From: a virus
Reading direction: 5' to 3' (one strand)
IMG/VR virus record: IMGVR_UViG_3300006805_000191
Coordinates: 1-21,438 of that record
DNA: 21,438 nucleotides
Position numbers and translations under genes: made by a program. Below are positions 12,974-21,200 of the stretch, piece by piece. The notes under the pieces are model-generated. The model made no database searches, was not told the origin of the DNA, and saw only the letters and a list, made by a program, of their open reading frames with translations. Numbering within the stretch: position 1 is the first letter of the stretch; every line of letters begins with the position of its first letter.

Positions 12974-15136
12974 GTGAAACAGATGTTCGATCTAGAGGTG
13001 TTGGAAAACACACCTCACCACCCTGCTATGGGGGAGCTTGTAGATCTACTTTGCCACCGTACTGGTAACGTTAATCGTGATTTCTTTCAGGCAGAAGTGG
13101 CTTACTTCCTTGGGTTGATCCCTAGCTCGATGAGAGCTACGATCATCAGCCCTGAAAGAGGTAAGATCCCTACCAACATTTACTCCATTGCTCTGGCCAC
13201 TTCTGGCTTTGGCAAAGGACACTCTGTCAGCCTTATGGAAGATGTCATCTGTGATTTCAGAGATACATTTGCCAAGGACGTATTCCCGTTCATCGCTGAC
13301 AAATCACTGTTCGATCTCGCAGTTGAGATCGCTGCTTCAAAGGGTGGCGATGAAGTCAAAGAGAAAGAACTCCTGGATGCTGATTTTAAGCGTCAGGGGC
13401 ATGCTCCGTTCATCTTTGACAGTGGTACTGGGCCAGCAGTGAAGCAGCTACGCTACAAGCTTCTCCTGGCTCGTGCTGGTGCAATCAACTTCCAGATGGA
13501 TGAGATCGGTTCCAACCTCGTGGGTAACACCGAGATCATCAACATTCTCCTGGAGCTGTATGACCTCGGTCGTATCAAAACCAAGCTGGTCAAGAACACT
13601 GTGGACAGTGAACGAGGGATAGACCTGATGGGTTCTACCCCAGCGAACATCCTGATGTTTGGCACCACGTCCAAACTGTTCGACGGTAGCAAGACTGAAG
13701 AAGAATTCTATGCGTTCCTGGAAATGGGTTACGCTCGTAGATGCTTCTTCGGCATGGGAAGATCTGAGGCCCCTTCATCTTCAGTAAATCCTGAAGATGT
13801 CTACAATGGTCTGGTTTCTCAGAACCGTTCCCAGGCTCTGGTGAATTGGAAGAAGAAGCTCAATGCTTTTGCTGATCCAGCATTCTACAACCTGAAGATC
13901 GACGTACCCAAGGAAACAGGCGTAGCTCTTATCCGCTACCGTCTTCACTGTGAAAATCTTGCCAATGCTATGCCTGAGCATGATGTCTTGCGTAAAGCAG
14001 AGATGAGCCATAGGTATTTTAAAGGTCTGAAGCTTGCTGGTGTCTATGCTTTCTTGGACCACAAAGCCGAGATCTCAATTACGACCCTGAACCAAGCTCT
14101 CAAAGTTTGTGAGGAGAGTGGTGCAAGTTTTCAGACACTTCTCAAAAGGGAGAGAAACTTTGTTCGTCTTGCGAAATACATTGCTGAGTCTCCTGGCAAT
14201 CTTACCCATGCTGATCTAGTCGAAGATCTGCCTTACTATCCGTCATCTTCAGTACCACGTAGAGAGATCATGGATCTTGCTATGGCATGGGGTGTGGGAA
14301 ACCATGTTGTTATCAAAAAGAATGTTGTCAGTGGTGTTGAGTTCTTCTCGGGAACAACCCTCCAGGAAACTGATCTCCAAAAAATCCAGTTCAGTTTCTC
14401 AGACAACTTCGCCTCAGGCTATTCATCGGAGATGAAACCAATCGAGAAGCTGCCGAAGATGCTGGCAGCTCCTGGGTTCCATTGGTGCAACCACTACTTC
14501 GACAAAGAGCATCGCTCTGAGGAAAATGTGATCGAAGGCTTCAACTGTCTTGTGGTTGATGTCGATGGCACCATGCCTCTCGATGCTGTCCATGAGATGA
14601 TGAAAGACTACACCTTCATCACAGCCACGACCAAGCGTCACACTGATGCTGTCAACAGGTTCAGGCTGATCATGCCCACCAACTACAATCTGTCCCTGGA
14701 CAAAGCTGACTACCGTGAGTTCATGGATAGCTTCCTTCTCTGGCTCCCATTTGAGTCAGATATATCTGCTAACCAGAGATCCAAAAAGTGGATGACTAAC
14801 CCTGATGCGAAGATTACTTTCCATCGTGGTCCCAATCTGGTTAACGTTCTGCCTTTCATTCCAAAGACTAAGCAGAACAGTGAATATCGTACCAGTATTC
14901 TCGACCTGGGACGACTGAACCACTTGGAACGTTGGTTCTTGAACAACATGGATGTGGGAAACCGTAACAACAACCTGCTTAGCTTTGCCATGATGCTCTT
15001 TGATGCAGGCATGGGATATGACGAGCTGGCTCAGAAGGTTCACAGCCTCAACGAACAGTCTACATCACCTTTGAAAAAAGATGAGGTCTCTATGACTGTT
15101 CTCAAATCTGTCGCGGCTAAGTACGCGAAGAAGTAA
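12974..15136 (+). CDS. Helicase-primase: DUF3987-like ATPase plus AEP-type primase
   Basis: 720 aa from GTG 12974, chosen because AAAGGA (12960-12965) lies 8 nt upstream. An in-frame GTG at 12905 would overlap the nuclease gene and lacks a ribosome-binding site. The N-terminal half is a RecA-like ATPase: Walker A-type ATSGFGKGHS (75-84) and Walker B NFQMDE (172-177), followed by a DUF3987-like middle (GYARRCFFGMG). The C-terminal third is an archaeo-eukaryotic-type primase: catalytic VVDVDG (527-532), ATTKRHTDAVNRFRLIMP (551-568). It would make primers and unwind DNA. The helicase-first, primase-last order is the reverse of many phage primase-helicases, but fits gp43 of N4 in position. Confidence 0.8.
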   Translation: MKQMFDLEVLENTPHHPAMGELVDLLCHRTGNVNRDFFQAEVAYFLGLIPSSMRATIISPERGKIPTNIYSIALATSGFGKGHSVSLMEDVICDFRDTFAKDVFPFIADKSLFDLAVEIAASKGGDEVKEKELLDADFKRQGHAPFIFDSGTGPAVKQLRYKLLLARAGAINFQMDEIGSNLVGNTEIINILLELYDLGRIKTKLVKNTVDSERGIDLMGSTPANILMFGTTSKLFDGSKTEEEFYAFLEMGYARRCFFGMGRSEAPSSSVNPEDVYNGLVSQNRSQALVNWKKKLNAFADPAFYNLKIDVPKETGVALIRYRLHCENLANAMPEHDVLRKAEMSHRYFKGLKLAGVYAFLDHKAEISITTLNQALKVCEESGASFQTLLKRERNFVRLAKYIAESPGNLTHADLVEDLPYYPSSSVPRREIMDLAMAWGVGNHVVIKKNVVSGVEFFSGTTLQETDLQKIQFSFSDNFASGYSSEMKPIEKLPKMLAAPGFHWCNHYFDKEHRSEENVIEGFNCLVVDVDGTMPLDAVHEMMKDYTFITATTKRHTDAVNRFRLIMPTNYNLSLDKADYREFMDSFLLWLPFESDISANQRSKKWMTNPDAKITFHRGPNLVNVLPFIPKTKQNSEYRTSILDLGRLNHLERWFLNNMDVGNRNNNLLSFAMMLFDAGMGYDELAQKVHSLNEQSTSPLKKDEVSMTVLKSVAAKYAKK

Positions 15137-15146
15137 GGAAAACCAA

Positions 15147-15299
15147 ATGAATGAGATTCAACTTAGGCTTGAGAAAGCCTATAACGAATATATTGATTCA
15201 ATCACAGCAATAGGTTTAAGCAGAGAAACTTCTCTAGCTTTGACCAATGCTCAGCAAGCTCAGATGTGGGCACGAGAGAGGATCAAGAATGTCAGCTGA
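15147..15299 (+). CDS. Small hypothetical protein (50 aa)
   Basis: ATG 15147 follows AAGGAAA (15134-15140) with a spacing of about 7 nt, and the frame ends at TGA 15297-15299, overlapping the start of the ATPase gene. The product is mostly one or two amphipathic helices (NEIQLRLEKAYNEYIDS, NAQQAQMWARERIKN). No family recognised. The good ribosome-binding site, exact fit in the gap and overlap with the next start support it as a real gene that couples translation of the ATPase. Confidence 0.7.
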   Translation: MNEIQLRLEKAYNEYIDSITAIGLSRETSLALTNAQQAQMWARERIKNVS

Positions 15300-16032
15300 A
15301 CATCCAAAGAGTATCCTGATCTCGGGAGAGTCAGGACACGGCAAGTCTTTCTCCCTCATGAATCTTCGGGATCAAAAGGGAGTCCTCTATATCAACGCTG
15401 AAGGTGGAAAACCCCTACCCTTCAAAAACAAGTTCAAGCGTGTCACTGTTGATGACCCCTACGAAATCTTCGATCTATTTGATCAAGTCATCAGCGATAC
15501 TACTGGACGTTTCCACACTATCGTCATAGACACAGTTTCGTTCATGATGAATAGATTCGAATCCCTACACGTCATTGGTGCTGCAAACACCATGGCTCAA
15601 TGGGGAGCCTACGGGCAGTTCTTTCCAAAACTGATGTACGATTATGTGGCTAAGGCTCCACAGTATGTCATCATGCTCGGCCACCTGGAGTCGATCCTTA
15701 ATGAGGACACAGGTCGTTACGATTCCAAAGTTCCTGTCAAAGGTGCTTTGAGCAAGAATGGACTTGAAGCGTATTTCACCACAGTTGTTAACTGCAAGAA
15801 AATGCCCATCAAGGACATCAAACGTGATGCTAAGGAAGGTAAACTTCTTCACATCACGGAACGAGATGAGAACCTTGGATACAAACATGTGTTCCAGACT
15901 CGGACTACCAAGCAGACTGTAGGAGACCGCATTCGCTCTCCCTTTGGTCTGTTCAGCGATGATGAAACGTACATCGACAACGATGCACAAATCGTCATTG
16001 ACCAGCTCGTTGGTTACTATCAGGACGCATAA
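15289..16032 (+). CDS. RecA-like ATPase, Sak4-type recombination factor
   Basis: A 247-aa single-domain ATPase. ATG 15289 is chosen over an upstream in-frame start at 15247 because AGAGAGG precedes it and it overlaps the 50-aa gene by 11 nt. Walker A GESGHGKS (13-20) and Walker B TIVIDTVS (77-84) are clear, with a sensor-like VIMLGHLES further on. The size and pattern match phage Sak4 or AAA_24 proteins, RecA-core ATPases that act with the phage SSB in single-strand annealing and recombination-dependent replication. The SSB gene follows directly, which is the usual Sak4-SSB pairing. Position equals gp44 of N4. Confidence 0.85.
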   Translation: MSAEHPKSILISGESGHGKSFSLMNLRDQKGVLYINAEGGKPLPFKNKFKRVTVDDPYEIFDLFDQVISDTTGRFHTIVIDTVSFMMNRFESLHVIGAANTMAQWGAYGQFFPKLMYDYVAKAPQYVIMLGHLESILNEDTGRYDSKVPVKGALSKNGLEAYFTTVVNCKKMPIKDIKRDAKEGKLLHITERDENLGYKHVFQTRTTKQTVGDRIRSPFGLFSDDETYIDNDAQIVIDQLVGYYQDA

Positions 16033-16085
16033 CCTAGAAACCTAACCAAGAATTTACCTCTGAAATCAAATAGAAAGATACAACA

Positions 16086-16907
16086 ATGAGCAACGCATTT
16101 GCAAAACTCAAAACTGCTTCCAATGACAGTGGGGTCGAAGAAGACTTCATGGGTGGTGGTGGTGTCCTCGATACGGACATCTACAACGTCAAGATCAAAA
16201 CTGCCTTCATCGGTAAGGCTTCTTCGTCTGAAGCCAAGAACGTGACTCTCCTCATGGACTACAAAGGCCGTGAAGTTCGTTCGCAGATTTGGGTCTCGAA
16301 CAAAGCTGGTGAAGTCACTTACAAGGACAAGACCTCCAAGGAAGACAAGAACCTTCCTGGTTTCAACCAGATCAACAGCCTGTGTCTGCTGGTCACTGGT
16401 AAGCCGCTCGGTGAGCAGGATGTCGAAGAACTGACAGTGAAGCTGTATGACTTCGAAACCAAGAAAGAGATCCCCCAGGCAGTTGACTGCTTGACTGCTC
16501 TACATGGTGAGATGGTCAACATCGCACTACAGCGTCAGACCGTGGACAAGACTGCCAAGAACGATGCTACTGGTGGTTATGACCCCACTGGTGAGACTCG
16601 TGACCAGAACGAAGTTGTGAAGTTCTTTGCAGCCGACAAGCTCGTTACGATCTCGGAAGTGGCTGAGTTCATCAAGAGCCTTGGCGGAAACTTCGATGAT
16701 GAAGTCGAGAATGGCAAACTTCTGAAAGCCATCAGCAAAATGGGTGACGAAGCTGGCAACTATGCCGACAAGTGGCTTGAGCGTAACAAGGGTCAAACCT
16801 ACGACAAGTCCACTGGTAAAAAAGGTGAAGGCAAAGCCTTCGCTGGCAAAGCTGCCAACACCAACGGTGAGACTCAGAAAAAGAAATCGTCTCTCTTTGA
16901 CGATTGA
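16086..16907 (+). CDS. Single-stranded DNA-binding protein (N4 gp45-like)
   Basis: A 273-aa protein just after the Sak4-like ATPase, in the position of the N4 SSB gp45. The first 160 residues have the alternating strand pattern of an OB-fold protein (DIYNVKIKTAFIG, KNVTLLMDYKGREVRSQIWV). The C-terminal third is Gly/Lys/Thr-rich and flexible, ending KKKSSLFDD. An acidic, aromatic tip after a basic linker is the standard partner-binding tail of SSBs. It would coat single-stranded phage DNA and recruit polymerase, helicase and ATPase. The ribosome-binding site is weak (AGAAAGA). No cysteine-based zinc site is seen. The assignment rests on context, tail and fold pattern more than a family motif. 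Confidence 0.75.
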   Translation: MSNAFAKLKTASNDSGVEEDFMGGGGVLDTDIYNVKIKTAFIGKASSSEAKNVTLLMDYKGREVRSQIWVSNKAGEVTYKDKTSKEDKNLPGFNQINSLCLLVTGKPLGEQDVEELTVKLYDFETKKEIPQAVDCLTALHGEMVNIALQRQTVDKTAKNDATGGYDPTGETRDQNEVVKFFAADKLVTISEVAEFIKSLGGNFDDEVENGKLLKAISKMGDEAGNYADKWLERNKGQTYDKSTGKKGEGKAFAGKAANTNGETQKKKSSLFDD

Positions 16908-16956
16908 TCAAGATCAGCTATTAGACTGATCGAATAGAATTTGAAGGTTGTGATTT

Positions 16957-17913
16957 TTGACTCAGGTATTTCAGCTCAAGCTACCAATGCGAATGTCCGT
17001 CAACTCCCATGGACATGTTGAGAGCATGAACCTGAACATCTATCGCAACCTTCATTTTCGAAAACTGAGCTACCAGAAAAGTGCTTTCCACAAGAAGGTT
17101 CATCCCCTTCTTCGTGGTCTTCCCAAGCTAGGAAAAGTGAGTCTCCATTATGAGATCCACCCCAAAAGTGAGGGAAGGTTGGATACCATGAACGTTGGTT
17201 CCATCGTAGACAAATACTTTTCAGATACCCTGGTTGAAGCTGGAGTCATCTTGGATGATGACTACAAGAACGTTGTATTCAACTCATTCTCTTTCGGGTG
17301 TGTGTGTCCAAAGGATCCGCATGTACTCGTCACCATCACAGAAACCGAACCAAGGAAAGAATCAAACATGCGTATCCTACTGGATCAAAATGAAATCCAG
17401 CAAGCCCTTGAAGCCTTTGTCCAGACGATGGGCCTTCAAGGAATTTCTGGTGTGGATCTGACTGCTACGGCAGACGGCACCATTACTGCCGAGATTGTCA
17501 TGGGTATGCAGCCCAAGGCAACTCACCCTGTCTATCGTGAAACCGATTCGTCCGGTATTGTCGTTCGCCCGAAACGTGGTGGACGTCCTCTTGGTTCGAA
17601 GAACAAACCAAAGGAGGATAGTGATGATGTGGGATCAACTGGTGAGGATCGCCCTCATAGCAATGGGACAGGAACTCCTGAACCAGCAGAAGAGGAAGTT
17701 GGTCACACCGAGACCGACGACGAAACTGATGAAGAAGACAACGGGTTTGGATCCGAGGAATCGAATGGTAAGCCCTCCCCAAACCTTTTTGGGGACTCGG
17801 ACACCGAATCTGCCAGCGATACTCCTGAAGAAGACGAGGAAGAAGCTGGTGATCAAACCGTAGTCCCCGCTGAGGAAACCCGTGTGAAGAAGGCTTCGAT
17901 CTTCGATGAGTAA
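16957..17913 (+). CDS. RusA-type Holliday junction resolvase fused to AT-hook and acidic tail
   Basis: A 318-aa fusion. TTG 16957 is chosen because GAAGG lies 9 nt upstream and the added residues form the first RusA strand (VFQLKLPMRMSVN). Residues 1-130 are RusA-like: RLDTMN (75-80; Asp76, Asn79), VDKYFSDTLVEAGVILDDD (84-102; Asp90, Asp100-102), the acidic cluster that cuts Holliday junctions. Residues 138-184 form a second domain (MRILLDQNEIQQALEAFV, DLTATADGTITAEIVMG) found, from memory, as a separate phage protein. Then come an AT-hook-like RPKRGGRPLGSKNKPKE (204-220), a long Asp/Glu/Ser disordered tail and the tip KKASIFDE. The tip copies that of the SSB one gene upstream. An internal ATG at 17368 may give a separate C-terminal product. 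Confidence 0.8.
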   Translation: MTQVFQLKLPMRMSVNSHGHVESMNLNIYRNLHFRKLSYQKSAFHKKVHPLLRGLPKLGKVSLHYEIHPKSEGRLDTMNVGSIVDKYFSDTLVEAGVILDDDYKNVVFNSFSFGCVCPKDPHVLVTITETEPRKESNMRILLDQNEIQQALEAFVQTMGLQGISGVDLTATADGTITAEIVMGMQPKATHPVYRETDSSGIVVRPKRGGRPLGSKNKPKEDSDDVGSTGEDRPHSNGTGTPEPAEEEVGHTETDDETDEEDNGFGSEESNGKPSPNLFGDSDTESASDTPEEDEEEAGDQTVVPAEETRVKKASIFDE

Positions 17914-18100
17914 TATCGTAGCAGGAATCATCTTCACGCTGATTATCGGAATACTGTCAGTTGTTGTCATTGTAGCCGGTGCAATCCTTGGAGCTTTGAT
18001 GAGCATAGCTTTTCCAATTTTCATCCTATTCACGGTAGGATGTTTCTTGGGAGCTTGCTATGAGGAGCACAAGAAGGAAACCAAAAACAAGAAACAATAG
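17906..18100 (+). CDS. Small two-helix membrane protein (64 aa)
   Basis: ATG 17906 overlaps the end of the resolvase gene by 8 nt. Two hydrophobic segments are visible, about residues 4-27 and 31-52, followed by a charged Lys/Glu C-terminal tail (EEHKKETKNKKQ). The size, two helices and basic tail resemble a class II holin, but similar peptides with other roles are common in phages, and no endolysin lies nearby. It is the last gene of the + strand operon. Confidence 0.7.
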   Translation: MSNIVAGIIFTLIIGILSVVVIVAGAILGALMSIAFPIFILFTVGCFLGACYEEHKKETKNKKQ

Positions 18101-18114
18101 CTGCCAGTTTCAAA

Positions 18115-18153
18115 ACTACTGAGTTGATTGGGTCTACCAGAAAATTCAGTAGT
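18115..18153. repeat. 8-bp inverted repeat upstream of the terminator
   Basis: ACTACTGA (18115-18122) and TCAGTAGT (18146-18153) are perfect inverted repeats 23 nt apart. They sit directly before the terminator hairpin, so the transcript end would carry two stacked stem-loops. A regulatory or RNA-stabilising role is possible; none is shown. Confidence 0.4.
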
Positions 18154-18156
18154 AGA

Positions 18157-18200
18157 GGGGGAGAGCACCAGGTTGCCTGGAGTCTCTCCCCTTCTTTTTT
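18157..18200 (+). terminator. Terminator between convergent transcription units
   Basis: GGGGAGAG (18158-18165) pairs with CTCTCCCC (18184-18191). An inner CCAGG/CCTGG stem (18168-18172 with 18176-18180) closes on a TTG loop. TTCTTTTTT follows at 18192-18200. The T tract reaches the stop codon of the - strand gene, so the two units meet here. On the - strand the same hairpin lacks a strong T tract, so it may stop - transcription only weakly. Confidence 0.88.
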
Positions 18201-21200
18201 ACTTAACCAACTCTACCCACGGGTTCATCGACGGAGCATCAAACAACATCTCCATACCAAGTGAGTAGTCGATAGATCCATCTAGAACCTTAGGCACAAG
18301 GTTGTCTGTAATAGGACCAGAGCCAGTCTGAGCCACCATCAGTGACTTTAACGGGTTGTCCCTCATCGCTGCCATAGCCACTTTCATGGATCTGATCTTA
18401 AAGGTCAGGAACCATGTCCCACCCATTGCTTCCAAATACGTTCTCATACGACCTGGAAGCAGAGAAAAGTTCACAAACTCCTCGTTCACTTTCACCATTG
18501 CTTCAGCATCAGTCAGACCTTTGTCTGATGTCAGGAAGTCATAGTAGATCGACTTCGCGATGAAGTCCCCATACTGCACGGCTTTGTTAGCCCCTCTGTA
18601 GAGCGCAGTATCCTTAGAGAGCAGCCCATACTTAGCAATCGTCTGGACCCCACCAGGAAGACGGTTCAGCTGGCTTTCGACCCATTCCCCAATACGACCC
18701 GATGTCAGAGACACATCCATGTCTGTGATACCTTCAGAAATGTTCTTGTAGGCACCAGCAGCCACAAGAGGAGCAATGCTCATGCGAGCGTTCTCATCAT
18801 AGATCACCTGACGCTGTTGCTTCAACACCGCTACTCTGTTGGCATCAGTACCAGCAAATTCGATACGTGCATTTAGCTCGATCACTTTCTTTTCGTTTTC
18901 GTTGTACTGGTCGATCTCAGAAAATTTCTTCTGGTATCCTTTCAGAACCTGTTTGATAGCCACACCTCTACCAGCCAACTGAAAAACGTTGGACTGAGTA
19001 TTCATGTAAGGCACAACCAAAGACCGAACCACGATGAGATCTTTCGCATTAGAAATCGTGGTCATCAGGAGATCTTCACCTTTACCCAGGATCGTCACTG
19101 CCTTGTCACCCATGGTGAGTTTGGCAATAGCCTTGATTGCTACCTTCATTGGTTCAGGAAGTCTGGTTTTCCCAGTCCACACGTCCACGATAGAAGCATC
19201 ACGATACCCAAGAGCAGTGTTGATCATGTCCCTACGAACCATGAAGCCACCATCTTCACCGAAGACCCGAAGGATGTGGCCCTTGGTTTGAGGAGGGATA
19301 ACCTTCCAGGATTCCCGATACACTCTATCTTTGTCACCCAAACCAGGATCACTCATGTCGATGAACAAGTCATCGGACCCAGTATCCCGGTTGTCCCAGA
19401 TGTCTTTGAGTTTCGAGACCAGTTCATTATTGTAAGACTGGGCGAATTTCTCTTCCACCTGACGACCAGCCCATGCACCCAGCATCAGAGCCAAGTTAGA
19501 CTTGGGCTGAGTAAATTGCTGGATCTTGTCTGGGTTCAGAGCACGTTCGTAGTAGAGAACCCCAGTCTCATCATACACAGGGATCAAGGTTTCCTTAGCA
19601 TCTGCCACAGACATTCTCTGGTTCAGGTTCTTCGTAACCTCGGACACACCGATCCCAGAGATGACCCCTGAGACGGTCCCATTCACTGTGAGGCCGGTGG
19701 TAGCGTTCACGCCTCTGTAGCTGTCCTGGACCTGTTGCAGGACGCCCTGGGAGTAGTTCCCACCCTGCTTCACAGACGTGGTGTAGTACCCACGAGCAGA
19801 AGACGAGAAGCCCCTCTCAGCGGTATAGTCACCCACACGGACGTAACCCATCTTGGTGAGTTCTTCTTTCTTCGCATCGCTCTCGATGATGAGGCTGGTT
19901 TCCCCAGCACCATGGTCAGGGATGTATCCCTTGTACCCATTCAGTCTTGCCGCTTCGGAGATGTCTTTCGACTCCTCTTCACGGTTCAAACCTTGCATGT
20001 AGATGACCATGTTGTGGATGGCTTCAGGGTCAGCATCGTGCATCTGGGAAACCATATCCTTCTGAGTCTGGTCTGCACCATCCAGAGCATAGAGCGTCAC
20101 CATCTTATTGATCTCAGGGATCAGGTTATCTTTTTTGCCACCAGAGAGTTTATGGATGGCATAGGCATTCTTGAAGAGCTGGAAACCCGCACCCTTACCA
20201 TTCATGAAGTCAGCTAGTTGCTGTGACTTCTCAAGGATATTGTCCGCAGTATTCTTGTCGAAGTTCCTACGGATGAGTTTCTCCTGGTTCGCAATCTTCC
20301 GGCTCAGACGAGCATTGTCCGAGATCAGAGTCATGGCATCATCTGGATCAGTGATGCTGAACACCGAGGCCACATCCAGCTTACCCAGGATCTTGTGCAT
20401 GGCAGTCCACTGGGCTTCGTCAGGATGCTTCTGGAACAGGTTCTGAAGGATGACCGGGAGTTCTTCACGGTAAGCCTGACGAGCTGCCTGCACAGCAAAC
20501 TGAACCTTGTCCAAGAGCAGGATCACATCCTTGTTGATGTCATCGGCTCCGACAACTTCAGAGATGAATTCCCGAACAGGAACAAACATGTCCAGAACCC
20601 CACCCATGTGAGTGACTTCTTTCACTGTGTCAGAAGAGACCTTTGCCAGATCTTCATCCAGATACTGAACAGCAAGAGCAATAGCTCCACCAACCACCTT
20701 GGTCAGACCAGACCGAGTTGAGTTCTGAAGATCCACATTTACCGTTTGAGCTTTGTTAGCCAGGATGCTCAGAGCACCACTAAGGAAATCATCTGCCTTA
20801 GTCAGAGATCCCATCAGGGTACGAAGACCATAAAACTCTTTCTCAGTATCCTGAAACAAGATGGAATCAGACAGTTCATCTAGAACCTGCTTCACATCCT
20901 TGCCAGCCATGTCGATAGAACCCACAGCCTTCCGCATCAGGAAACCAGTGGCTGAGGTCAGCAGATTGTTCAGAGAGGACGCAGTAATTCCATCAGCTGC
21001 CTCGATCTCCGGGATTTGGTCGAGAGCAGTTCTAAAGGCTGTGCTTGTTTGAGACAAAGCCAACAGAACAGCGATAGCATCAGAAACACCTTCATCATTT
21101 TTTGTAGCTCCCAGTAGATCCATGATTGCCGAATAACGATCTTGTGCAGCTGTGCCTGTACCAAACATTGCAGGCGTCAGATTGTTGGTGACGTGATCGT

